NCBI GenBank assembly: GCA_963971225.1 | Contig: OZ020267.1 | Location: forward strand, 121,823,891-121,887,890 | Origin: Melieria omissa | Lineage: Eukaryota; Arthropoda; Insecta; Diptera; Ulidiidae | Direction: 5' to 3' | DNA: 64,000 bases | Part shown: positions 10,491 to 22,709 of the stretch, piece by piece | Layout of the letters: each line of letters opens with the position of its first letter | Position numbering within the stretch: the first letter of the stretch is position 1 | Translations under genes and position numbers: made by a program | Notes under the pieces: generated by a model | Databases searched by the model: none | What the model was told of the DNA's origin: nothing | What the model saw: only the letters and a program-made list of their open reading frames with translations

Positions 10491-12784
10491 TATATAATTC
10501 AATATGGAAAACAATTACCCCAATGGTCATGGGTTGTCCATTTCGTAGTTTCAAATGTGTGACCCTGCCATTTGATCCATCCATCTCGATTGGAAGAGAA
10601 GTTCCCGGTTCGTCTAACTTTAAGATTTGGAGATAGACATCTTCAAAATGTGCTATTTTATGTCGACGGGGATTTTTGGGGATTATGCTATCGCTCCTGT
10701 CATGGGCATGCCTCGGAAGAAATTTAGAGGGGGCGGGGCAAGATATAACCAAATCTCAAAATTCTAATTATAGATTTCGTATAGAACAGGGAATTCTATA
10801 CGAATATAGAATATAGAATTTCGAGTTTTAAGGGGGGGAACGCTCCTCCCGGCCAACGTTTGGGTGTGCTTCTGGTCCACTGTTAAACATTTAAAGAGCA
10901 CCATTCGTAAAGTCACGACTGAAATACCGAAAGGTATCTGAAATGTGTTGCGAAATTTTTGAAAATTACCTCAAAAGGATCGAGTCATATGAAAGGTTTT
11001 GTGGTGTTTCGTCGAAGCTTTGTTCAAATTGATAGGATCGTACAACGTTCCCCCCACCCATTCTCCCCATGGTTACGATCCTGTGTTAATACACAATGTA
11101 TGGAGAACAAACTTGTAAGTCACCTGATAGAATGCTTTATGCAGTTGTAATACGTCAGTGAAGCTCGACTGAAACACGTTTACTTATCAGAACAATGAAA
11201 CGGATGTTGGTGTTCATGTGTGGCAGACGGCCCGCGTCGTCACGACTCATTTGACAATCACACATTTTGCGCGCCGCATTCGCTTCCAAATTAATTTTAA
11301 GCTCACTACAATTCGGAAAATTTAATATCCAGCTAATTAGTGCAATGTTAACGCAATTAAAAGCGTTCGGCTGTGCAGCGTCGCAGCCGGCACACGTACG
11401 TCAAACGCCGCGTCGGCAGGCACAGAGTGTGTTCCATTAGAAGCACGCGTACTGCCGCGGACGCAGGTGCCAGTGTGTTCATTAAAAATTGTCAGCGCCT
11501 GGCATTATCAGGAGACTCGCACGTCAGCCGTACAAACGATCCGCGGTCACGTTATTACCTACGCGCCGCGTGCCTGCCTGCGTCCGGGCGCAAGAATGTG
11601 AATTTGTGTGTGGATACGGCCGTAGTCGAAATTGTCGCTTTGGCAACGCTCCGCGACTGGCGGAGCAATCGAAATGCTTCTCCCCACTTGGTCCGCCTGT
11701 GCGCGTCATTGCGACCTGCAGCGGCTGGTCGCCATGGCTGTATCCACAACTACATACATACATATACTCGTATACGTATAGGCACAAACATGTGCGAGTG
11801 TGTGCGTGTACGGAGCGGCGCTGATTATGGTCGTCTGCCCAGTGCGGGTGCGCGCTGAGCTGCCCGTAATACGAATTTTAAATAAAATACCATCGGGACT
11901 AAGTGGCAATCAAATTGATTTATTCTTGTTTACGTGAAACGACAAAAGTTTGCGCTCGCTTCGCGCGCTGCACGTACGGCGGCCGGTGCACGTACACACG
12001 TACGAAGTGAGTGCGGATGCTGGTGTGGATGCGAGTGTGCGTGCTCTCTGTCCTCGGGATGTTTATGCGAAGTTCTTAGTGCTCGCGTAAGCGCAGCACC
12101 AGTCAACTAGAAACAATAGGATTTGGGACATTGCCGGCGGCGTTTGCCGTGTGTGGCAACAAACATTGCACGGAGACGAAACAAATAGCACGAAGTTATT
12201 GTGTATTAAAAATGGGATAATACCCAGACGAGCGGGCTGTGTTCGGCACCTCGACTCAACAGTTTTCAGGCAAATGTCAGCCGCCTGCTGAGATGTGGTT
12301 TGGTTTGGCTGGATTCATGTCTTACTTTCTGCGGGCGAAACAAGGTACTAACAGTTCATGTCTTGTCATGCCAAAAATTGGCTGGTTTTATGTCGGGATT
12401 TATATTTGACATAAATAGAAAATGATAAAATTGAATCCTAGGAAATGCTGGTCTGGCCTGGTGAATGGTTGTGGGGTGTTAAGTCTTGGAGTTTTTATGT
12501 TTCACTGGCCTTGTAGATAGGACTTTTCGAAAAATATTCTAAAATGAGCCCCAAAGGTGTGTTAAGCATAAAAAATGGTAAACAAATTTATTCGTAGAAC
12601 TTGTTGATAAGGCATCTCTTAAAACGAGAAAAACTGAAAGTAAAATATATTGGAGCTACAAAACGAGTAATTTTTTCAACGCAGAATGCGCATGGTGCCT
12701 GAAAAATGGGGAAAAGTCATACCTAATGATGGACAGTACTTTGAATAAACAATTTTGTACCAATTTCTCTGAATAAAGTTGTAA
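10491..12784. other. Intergenic with a GC-rich block, no exon supported
   Basis: A small hairpin (TCGTATAGAA/TTCTATACGA) lies at about 10777-10801. The block at 11370-12060 is GC-richer and open in several frames on both strands, which is what high GC alone produces. I see no splice-framed exon or domain. The 94-aa frame at 10468-10752 (-) straddles the repeat above and has no motif I recognise. Confidence 0.4.
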
Positions 12785-13299
12785 CCCTTCGTTACATGAT
12801 TAAATTTCCGTGAAGAAAACACATTGTTGTCATATTATTATTGTTGCTTGTTAAGTTCTGATGGTAACAATGAAATTTTGTTGAGCTCCTGAACCTATGA
12901 AAGAAGTTTTGCGGACATTTTCCGTATCCTGGTGAGAACGCTACCGCCGAAATGAAAGTTGGTTTTATCTATTTTTTAGTGTTGGCTACTACTGGGAGTC
13001 AAACAGAGGTCAGGCGTCACTATATACTCATAATTCAACGCGCTAAACAGCTGAGCGACAACCGCCATATCACTATCGCCATCAATAACCAAAATTATTT
13101 CACCAAATCGAAACACTTGTTATTTTTTCGATTCTTTTGCACATACTTTCAATGTCATTCGCAAAATTCCGTTAGTAATCAAACATTTTAACATAAAAGA
13201 CATAACTGAAGAATGAACGACTGTAAAATGGTGAATAGAATAGTTTCCAATTCTATGAAAAGTTCACATTGCATGTATGCAATGCCATGCAGCGAAGGG
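12785..13299. mobile_element. TTAA-type MITE (CCCTTCG ends)
   Basis: The left end CCCTTCGTTACATG (after GTAA) and the inverted right end CCCTTCGCTGCATG (before TTAA) match at 12 of 14 positions. The length of 515 bp without a transposase and the TTAA-like flank point to a piggyBac-type non-autonomous element. One flank has mutated from TTAA to GTAA. Confidence 0.55.
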
Positions 13300-13303
13300 T
13301 TAA

Positions 13304-16300
13304 TGTTATAAAAACACCTCCACCTCCATGAAGCAACGAGTATTTGACTTGATTGAGGAGACAAAGGTCGTATATCAGTCGAGCTTCGAGGATTGGAGGA
13401 TGGATGGAAAAAAACTAGGTTGTACGTCTTCTATGCGCAGTAATGGTGGACATGGCGGATAATGGGCCAGTAGCAGCAGTACAGAAATTTGCTGGCATCT
13501 TTAAGGGTGAATTTGACCATCACCGGACATGTGATGACAAGAGATAGGCTAAAAATTTAGGCATCAATGTGGACCACGAGATGCTTGTAACACGACACAT
13601 AGTAATTGTGTGAAACAAGAGTTCGCTCGGTTCTTTAGTTTGTTTAAAGTTTTTGAATTAGTCTATTTCAGTCGTTGCTTTTGAGTTTTGCAACGTAGGA
13701 ATATATTGAACATTGTAAGTTAAAGTTTTGCATTACGCATGGAGCTTAGAGTATTAAAATTCAAGCTTATATAAAATTCCAACTATTTTAGGTCGGAGAA
13801 CATTTTGGGCAACTTTTTGATATTTGATTTTGTACGGAATAGAGTTTAAAAAAAGTTGGTTGAGGCACTAATGGGATAAGCTGTAAATTATTTCGTGTAC
13901 ATGCATTTTGTTGTTCGTAACGTCGCACAGAGTCAATTTTGAATATTTCGTATTCCGCGTCTGCGTCCGCGCAATTCTTATTACGAGATTAGCAAATTTA
14001 TTTGTGAATGTAAAACATTGGCCAATTCTTTCGGCTGCCACGGTTGAAAAATTAAAAAGGCGCTGTTTTTTTGTCCTCTGCGGCGTCGGCACTTTGGTAT
14101 CTCGGTGCCGTTATCGAGCATCGGTTCACATGGTTGGCAACGTGCATCCTGCTCAGGTACATAAATTACGCGCCCAGCGCTGTCCCGGATGCGTTCGGCG
14201 CCCGAAGCGCCCCGAAATGGCCGGGACGCCAAACGACGCGTCGCGGCGCAACGTTAAGGCGGATTACGGCGCACAAGAGCAAAACTGAACACGCCGGCGT
14301 GTTGGGGGCAGCGACTGCGAGCGTGCGCCGGTGATTGCGTATGTCAGCCGCTCGCTGCGTGCGTACTATATTTTATTGTGTGCAATTTTATTTTCGCACA
14401 TAAAAATGTGTGGGCGAGTGGCGCAGAACGCTGACTACGACCAATATTTATGAAAAACATAATAAAAGCGGCCGCGAAGCGAATCTTAAGTGGCTGGCAA
14501 ATTTAAATGGCGGCAACACTTGGGCAACGCCTCGCCGAAGTCGCCATTTTTGTTTCGCACGCTGACGGCAATGGGCGCGGCGATGGGGCGGTGGACATCG
14601 GCGCAATCTGTTTCGCGTCGCACGTAAAATATAAGGCAATTTGTGGAAATTTGATGTTTATCGTTAAATTGTTTTTATTTGCGTGCGGTTAGTCGGCTGG
14701 TTCGCGAGGCGAGTGCGAGTGTGTTCGCCATTCACAATTACAACTGGCAATTATTGGGGGAATTGTCTATTTTTTTGCGCTGCACTGCGCTGAGCGTTGC
14801 CATAGTGGAGCGACAGAAATCGGCAAATGTCTGGAACGACTTGAACCTTCTAGATACAAATTTTTATTTTTTCGAATACTAAACACGAATCTCAAACTCG
14901 TTTTTCAGTTTGATCTGATGAACACGATTTATTTTTAATTATTTAAATTAATTTTTGGTATTTATTGCTTCACTTCTACTTCGCTGTGCGCACTTTATAC
15001 GAAATTGTAAAGGAAATTTAATAAAAATACATTCGTTCAGAGTGAAAGTAACTTTAAAATCAAAAGCAAACAGTCGTTGAATATAGTTTTACAAGTTTAA
15101 AAGAAATTGAGACAAACGACAGTGCACTCGCGAAAACGTGAACTAATAAAAACCAAGTCTGTTCACGTTTACGAGATTGTTCAAGTTTACGATTGTTGAA
15201 AAATACGTTTTTTTTGTGTGAAACTACTTATAAAAAAAGATAATTGAATTAAGTTTTATAACAAAAAGTTAAAAAGGGACGAGTATATACACATTTAAGT
15301 GTGGGCTATTAAATGTTTCTGAAAAAGATACACAACAGGGTGTTCACGTTTTAGAGCCTTCAAGCATTGTTCACGTTTTAAAGTATTCAATAGGAAAAAA
15401 AGTGTTCACGTTCAGTGTGACGTAGTCTAAATTTTTCATGTCGAAAGAACGGATCGAGAATCAAGTTTTCAATGCCCCGAAAGTAAGTGTAGTTAGATTA
15501 AAGTTCCTGCTTAAATGAGCTGACATAGGTTAGGTTTTGTCCCACTTATGGAAGGAGAAAGCTATTGTCTTTTCCTAGTGAAACGGGCGATAACGTTAAT
15601 GCTGAACGTTCACAGATAACATCAACTAGGAAAGTGACTCCAAAGGTGACAAAGTCTCCTCCTGATTGGGAGGAGAGGACAGACTGTGGCACACAAAGTA
15701 AATCATTATCCTATTGGGAATTTAAACACACAGTTTGAGGAAAATGGTTTTGTCTAGTTATTAAAAAATTGTAACCATTTTTCAAAAATGAAATGAACCA
15801 TTTTCCATGAACTGTGATTTGATTAGTTTGGAAACGATAGAACATGCAAGGGCTGTGGTCTATTGCGAATCATGGTTTACCAAAAAAAGTCCTCAGATTC
15901 TAATTTCACAACCCAAGAATTAAGTATTTCAAATGCTTGAAAAATATCTGCAAACATTCTTAAATGGAAAGTTCACGACAACTGCAATTAAGCCAAATGC
16001 GCTCTGACATCTGGCAACGCTCGCTTTTCATGCTACACAACACAGTCATGTCAGATCATTTGCCTGGCAATAACAGTTTATGACCGTTAATGTTTTTGTT
16101 GTTGCAGTTGGTGTGCGTTTATTTGAATGATAATTGCTGCAAAAAATTAACATTACAACTGCAGCACACAATCGCAATGACGGCCGCACAGCGCAAATGT
16201 CGCGCCCAATTAGGCGCAATCAATTTGCTTTTGTTTGCATTTTAAATTCAATTTCGCTTGTGGTAGCGGCTGCGCGGCGTTGTTGTCATGTTGGTCGTTT

Positions 16301-17085
16301 GTGCCGAGTGGGTGTCTGCTAATTGAATTTCGCTCCATTCGCGCTGGCGATCGACGCCGCTTACCTCAATGCAGCTCGCTGCCGGCTCGGGGTCGGGCAC
16401 ACTCGGCGCGGGCGCGCTACTCTCGGTTGCCCGCACTGCTAGAGGCACGAAGTTCGGGCCAGCCCAGCCAGGCAAGACTTGAAGGCAGCAGTTGAAAAGG
16501 AAGTTCAGGAATATGGCCAACGTTAGGCGCACATTGTGCAAAATCGTTGTCGCCATTGGGCGAACGCGATACTACGGAAATTTGCGCGATTGGGAAATTT
16601 TGTATGGAATGTGATTTTGAAAAGTCGTATTTTGAATTTGAAAAGCCGTCGATATTGACGGTCGACTGACAAGTGCACATACAAATTTCGAATTGATGGA
16701 AACTGGAAGCGGCCTGAGAATTGAAAATCACAAATAGTTTGTTTACTTTCGGAATGTGTATGCTTGTCTATAAAAGTATTGGATTGGAAAATGTATTTAA
16801 ATGTATGGAACTATTTTTGGTACAATACAAATTAGTACATTTTCGAAAACAACGATTTTAGATCCAGGAGGGAGTACGCAATGTTAGCTGCTCTTGCACT
16901 CGAAGGCGGTTTTAGAGTTCTTTCATAAAGGAAGCTTAGTTAAGACGGGCTCATCGTTTAACACCGAATTTATTATGAACAAAATTCAAAAACTACGATT
17001 TTTCTATGCTATGATTATTGATTCCTGATGGATAATTTCTCTGTGGAGTACGAGGCTGCGTAAAATGTTTAACTGACACTTCTGC
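13304..17085. other. Intergenic, no gene seen
   Basis: A GC-rich block at about 13930-14700 has overlapping frames on both strands but no domain. Four or five copies of GTTCACGTTT-like motifs are scattered through 15130-15420, partly inverted (AACGTGAAC at 15133), and may be a degenerate pogo-like element. The block at 16180-16500 is again GC-rich without a supported exon. Confidence 0.4.
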
Positions 17086-17089
17086 TTAA

Positions 17090-17172
17090 CCTTTTCCGTC
17101 ATGAAAATAAACCCGTTCTGTATGAATTGTATGGGCTGTAGTCCAATATATTGGACATTGTGATTGAAAGGG
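17090..17172. mobile_element. Possible 83-bp TTAA-flanked mini-MITE
   Basis: TTAA|CCTTTTCC at the left and GAAAGGG|TTAA at the right are inverted and share an intact TTAA on both sides. The terminal repeat is only about 7 bp, so chance is possible. Confidence 0.3.
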
Positions 17173-17214
17173 TTAAGTGTGAAAATGGGGACAACGCTGT
17201 TCTTTTTCTTTCCA

Positions 17215-17620
17215 GTTTACTCTGGAAAGAAATCTAACTACCTCGAGAAGAGCTTAGACTCATAACGGGGATCCTAAGCGGACACTGTCTGCTAAATATG
17301 CATAGAGCGTGACTGGGAATCACGAACAACGAACTATGCAGATTTTGTATGGAAGACGAGGAGACTTCCGTACACATCATAACGGAATGTCCCGCCCTCA
17401 TACACGCAAGAAAGTGGGTACTGGGAAGGGAACTGGTACAGACAAAGGATCTGAATTTGATCTAAGGGAAATAAAAGAGTTCCTGGATAACATAGATATA
17501 CAGGCACGTGACACAATAGTTCAACACTGGACGCAGTGTATCGGGCAGGTGGTGCTCGACTCCCGCTACCCCAATCTTAATCTTAAGTGTGAAAACTATG
17601 AACAGCGAGGTTTAACTAGG
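17215..17620 (+). pseudogene. Degraded 3' fragment of an RNase H-bearing LINE (LOA/I-like)
   Basis: Reading from about 17245, motif pieces LITGILSGHC and then CRFCMEDEETSVHIITEC appear, the latter being the CX2CX8HX4C finger typical of the C-terminus of LOA/I-type ORF2. A stop interrupts the first part, and a frameshift near 17455 moves the reading to the frame holding REIKEFLDNIDI. RT and RNase H domains are missing. The fragment is clearly dead. Confidence 0.65.
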
Positions 17621-20600
17621 TAGATATGTGTATGAATTGGTTTCAAACGTCATGGCTTGCATTGTGAATTGTAAAAAAACACAATTTTGGATAACGAAGT
17701 AATCAGCACGGATGGTTTTTAGAATTTAAACAGAAACTTAAAATGGACACTTGTGCGGTTGATTCCACATTTCCATGACATATTTCAACCTGTCACCTGT
17801 AGAACAGACGAGCTCGCTTGACTGGGTAATGCCGAACAGATGTGTCATCGCTCTTAATATCTCTTTTAATCTGCAAGCTTTGCACTCTAGCAGAATCTAA
17901 CTTCAGAATAACTGAAGACTAAATTTGACCGATTCCTACAATTGGTCGTTTAAGGACTTCTAAAATGGATCATTGTCTTATAGGAACATACGGGAACATA
18001 AGAGACTGTAGCTTCTTTCTAATGATTTCTGCAGTAGTTGCATTGGGAGGAGGAAGAAGTGAACACACTTTATCTTCTACGCTTTTATCCAACACTCTCT
18101 AGTAGAAAGGACCTACTTGAGTAACTTATCCTAAGACACTTAAGGGGATCTATCTAATACCTATGTATTTATGTATTTTTCTATTAGTCCTTTGGTGTAG
18201 TGCAGTTTTGTCACTTTGCTGTTTAGTGGAGTTTAAGTTAAACAACTTTTTCGTGCAAATCAGCCAAGTTTCCTATCGACTGAAGTTGAAGTTTGCAAAA
18301 CATCCAAAAACCCACTGATTTCAATTATTCTTCGAACAGATATTCCATAGCTGCTGCCTGTGACGCTTTTGACAATGTTTGTTTCTTACCTCTTCGCCTG
18401 CTTCTGATTGTGACCAAAAGTATAAAGAAACACACACACACACACATAAGTTTCTGTAATACAGCACATTATGTCGTTTGGTTGAATTTTATGTGATTTA
18501 ATTTTATTTGGACTCTTTTCATTTCATTCTGACTGCAAATGTCCTTACACGTAGCATTAGAAATACTTTGTATACTAGCAGATAAATCGAAAACTTACAA
18601 CGTATTAGTTTAGTAAATATTTGATACATCTAAGCCTACTTAGTGGTAAATTGTAATATGTAATTCCTTTAGAAAAGTGCAACTGCCGCGTTCCACGGCA
18701 ACAGTTGGCGAACAGTTGCTGAGCTCGCTTTGAGTCGCGTATTCACGATGTTGTGCTGACTGGTGAGACACAAGCATACTTGCATTTCCTTGCGACTAAT
18801 CAACGGCTGCGAAATGTTGCGTGCCTCTATGTACAGTGGTGTGGGGCCGCCAGCCGAAGAAGCCGCCTACCCCACCGCTAAGTTTTGCTGCAGCCGCCAG
18901 GTTCGTCACCGCAAATGCCGCTTCCAATATGTCTGCGTAGAACTTTGTGCAATAACTTCGTAATATCACTGGTGCAAAAACATCGATACAACCCATTGGA
19001 AAACTTTTCATTATGTCGATTCGCAACGTGCCCACGCAGCCGTTGTCGCATTTCAAATCGCGGGCGAACAATTCCGCTTTTGTTGAGCGGCAAAGTTTGT
19101 GCTGCAGTTGTGCGTATTTGCAAAGAAACTGCAAATAAGTTTCGAACGGATCGATTTTCGCCCCTCGACACGGACAACGGCCGCTGCCGGCTGCTGCTTT
19201 CCTACTAAATACATAAATGTGCTTGTGAATCATTTGATTTTCCACAATTCATGTCTCTCATTAGTTGCATTGTGTGCAATTAACATTGCCCTTTGGTACA
19301 TTTAAAGTTATACTTGACGTTTTCTACAAAGTATAGAGTAATATATATGTATACGAGTAAATGCATTCGCTTTTTACATACAAATCGGCTTATATATGAA
19401 TATCGGTTATCGGTTTGTTGGCATTTTGTACGTTTGCACATACACATACACGTGTATACATTCGTATGCAAAAGAATACAATTACAGACATGCGGCATAG
19501 TGAGATAGTCAAGTAAATGCTTTTCCAACTGGGATGCTCTATTTTTCCTACAGGGCACTTTGCTCATGCGAAAAATGGTGTCCACTCGTCGATGCTTGTC
19601 ATTCCATTATGAAGACTACCTTCTTTAACCCCCTCGGTTCAGGTTCACGAGTTAATTCGGTCAAATGAAGTGGTTTCCATATGCAGAAAGATCAGCCAAC
19701 TTGTGAATTTTTTTATATATTTACATATAACTTTTGATGGATTTACTTATAGGACAAAGCAAAGTGATTGAAAAGAGAGTGACAGTAAAACTGTATCAGA
19801 GCTGTGAAACAGGCATTTGATAATTTAATTGGTTCGGTTTGTATTGTTGTGGGACCGTTTCTCGCATTATAACCTAACAGTAGTTACTCATTGTGCCCTC
19901 GTCTTAAAATTCTAGGCACGTATCTTCTTTAAATTTCACCAAGTTTTGGTGTAGTCGTTCTCGGTAAAGCAGGAAATAAATATAAAATACCGACAAAATA
20001 TTTTCTGGAAGTTCGAGGAATTTCAGTTACCAAGGAAGTTGTACTAAATCTTAGCATAGATGCCCATTCAGTGGTTTGTTGGATCTTAAAATTCTTTGAA
20101 AATATTATGGAGCGCCTTATTAAATTTTTGTGAATGCAATTTTGTGACGGTTCGAGTTATTACACGAAAGCCAAACCTTCAAGGTCGATCTTTGGAAAAG
20201 TAGAGCTTATTTTCAACAACTAAAAACGTACCGAGAAAGCTTACAAATTCAACCTACTTTGCAAACCTGGCAATCTCAAACATTAAATTAGTCACCAACT
20301 GATTTGTTGCCTGTGCACTTTTTGTTTGGGACTACATTATTTAAGTCAAACATTCTTGAATGTTTGGATTAACTCGAACACGAAAGTGCTAGAATGTCTG
20401 GCGGTGAATGCAAAAGTCATGGAAACTTAAATTTAATATTTTAATTCAACATGTTTGCTTTAAATTCAATTCTAATGGTTTTATTATGAATATTATTATT
20501 TTTAAATAATTTCTGATTGTAACTTTTACAGTTGCCGAAAATAATAAATATAAATCAGAATATTTTTTTTATCACAAAATCACAAAACAAACAACAAAGC

Positions 20601-21854
20601 AAACCATTCCACAATCCACAAGGATCACAAAGATCTTTGTGGGATCTGGATTCGCTTGATTTTGTGTCCAAAAGTAAAACCAAAAAAGCCTTTGGTTAGG
20701 CCCTTGATTTATAAAACCAATCTCTGGTATTCAGTCGACATTCTCAACCTGAAAACTCACTCATACTCATGTCTGCTCAATAAGTCGGACTATGAAATTT
20801 ACAGCCAGCCGCATAACTTTTTCGATAACCGCTTTTCATGTGCGGTAGTAGAACTTAAAAATTGGTCTGGTATTACGATTTTTTGCTTGACTTTCTCGTC
20901 ATCATATATATTTGTGGATCTTATGCTAAAAATATAAAAATGCTCTCAATATTTACAGCAACCGAGGGCCAAAGGGCCACAGTCGTTGTTTTGCTGTTCC
21001 GCGGTAGTGGCACAGTTTTGAATCTAACATTGGTTTCACATTCGCTAGATGAGTGCAATGACTTGCAGGTATGTACTACATATATGTATATGTGTTTGTA
21101 TATATAATAATCACTTTAGTCACTACGCTAACTAACAGTTAAAATTTCAATTACATTACATTTTTCTCAGCTTCTTCAATAAACCTCAGCGACAACAGCA
21201 GCTCAACTGAGACTGATGAATCAAATTTGATAATTTTGACTAATCATTTGCTTCTAAATTGTGTGCTGGCCAATCGAAGGTGCAGGCGAACGCAACAGTG
21301 CACGAAAAGAATCAAAATCTTTTACGAGTTCAAGTATTGAGGTACTTGAGTAGCAACGATACCGAAACGTTAGAAGAGTGAATGAAATTTACATGAAATC
21401 GATTACGCACAAAATCCAAATTTCTATATTCGGGTTGGTTTTTGTGTCCGATTCACTTTCGGTTTTGATTTTTAAACGTGTCCAAATTAGCATTCATTAT
21501 GACTGAACATGCCATAAGCTCGCTGCAATCGACCGAAAACTGCACATTTCGCGCAAATACTTTTTATTATCGCGTCGGTGTGTGAATGTGCTTGTGCGCG
21601 CTGATTAGACATCTGGCCGCGTGGTGAATTGGAAGGGGACGCGGCGCCAAAAATTATGCTAATAAAATATGTGCATTTAACGCTTTGTTAGGTAACGCCC
21701 CGCAAAAAGTGTGTGAGTGTGTGTGTGTGTGCAAACGCAATCAGTTTTTTGCGACGCTTTTCAGCGCAATTTGCATTTATTAAGCGTTTTTTGCCTTTTG
21801 TTCGCTTCGATTTGTTTCTCTGCCGCACAAATGCACACACACACACAATGTCTG
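17621..21854. other. Intergenic, no gene seen
   Basis: Contains a (CA)8 run at 18431-18446, a 16-bp palindrome (CACAAAGATCTTTGTG) at 20626-20641, a GC-richer block at 18660-19260 and TG/CA microsatellites at 21711-21732 and 21835-21847. The 93-aa frame at 20656-20937 (+) has no motif I recognise. Confidence 0.4.
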
Positions 21855-22709
21855 GCAGGGCCAGGACTGGCAGGGCCAGGTTGCAGCAGCAACAGTTCGG
21901 AGTGGGTGAAAGTGCTCAAGAAAGGCTCTAAGCCAAATAGCAGTGCCGGCAAACCTGCCGAAGTAAGGCTGGCCAAGACCAAGTCAGTCCGACCTGATGC
22001 GCTGGTGGTTAAAGCGACTGGCTCGTCTACATATGCGGATATGTTACGCAAAGTTAAGGCCGCACCTGAGCTAGAAGCGTTGAGCTCGAATGTACTGCAC
22101 GTTAGGAAGACTGCCAAAGGCGAGCTGCTGTTCGAGCTGACTAAGCCGGCTGATGAGCGCACATCAGAATTGCAGCGCCGCATGAAAGAAGTGCTGGAAC
22201 AGGACGCGGAAGTCAGAACTTTGACGCAACAGTCGCCAGTGGTGATCAAGGACTTAGACGAGGTGACTTCGAAAGAGGACGTGCTCGAGGCGGTTCAGGC
22301 GCAGTTCGAGGAGGCCAGGAGCCTTACGTTGGACTCCATTAAGTCGCTGAGAAGTAGCTACGCAGGTACGCAGATAGCGGAGTTGGTGGTACCAGCCAGC
22401 ACCGCCAACAAGATGATCCAGGCAGGCAAGATTAGAATCGGCTGGGTGCGCTGCCGAATTAGGGAGATCGTGCGCCCACTAAGATGTTTCAGGTGTCTGC
22501 ATTATGGGCACATAGCAGCGGCCTGCAAAAGCAGCGTGGATCGGTCAGCGTGCTGCATTAAATGTGGCCAGTGCGGCCATAAAGCGCGGGAGTGTGTCGA
22601 GAAGCCGAAATGCATGCTATGCGAGGAGGAGCGGCTGGACGCCGCGCACATTGCGGGCAGCCGCACATGCCCAGCATACCAGAGGGCGTCTAAAAATAGG
22701 CAGCTATGA
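21855..22709 (+). CDS. ORF1 (gag-like) of the R1-clade element, N-terminally truncated
   Basis: The remaining 284 residues include the conserved mid-region (SYAGTQIAEL, KIRIGWVRCRI) and three C-terminal zinc knuckles: CFRCLHYGHIAAAC, CIKCGQCGHKAREC and a CX2CX8HX6C finger ending in TCPAYQ. This is the R1/TRAS/Waldo gag layout; the protein binds element RNA. The N-terminal part is lost at the truncation point. By chance the frame stays open upstream through the duplicated CA repeat into host DNA back to 21717, so no native start codon is present. The stop overlaps the ORF2 start. Confidence 0.85.
   Translation, partial: AGPGLAGPGCSSNSSEWVKVLKKGSKPNSSAGKPAEVRLAKTKSVRPDALVVKATGSSTYADMLRKVKAAPELEALSSNVLHVRKTAKGELLFELTKPADERTSELQRRMKEVLEQDAEVRTLTQQSPVVIKDLDEVTSKEDVLEAVQAQFEEARSLTLDSIKSLRSSYAGTQIAELVVPASTANKMIQAGKIRIGWVRCRIREIVRPLRCFRCLHYGHIAAACKSSVDRSACCIKCGQCGHKARECVEKPKCMLCEEERLDAAHIAGSRTCPAYQRASKNRQL

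Noticed and set aside
11373..11858. 161-aa open frame in a GC-rich block
   Set aside because: Overlapping open frames occur on both strands and the sequence is Arg-rich without a domain. This is typical of GC-rich non-coding DNA.
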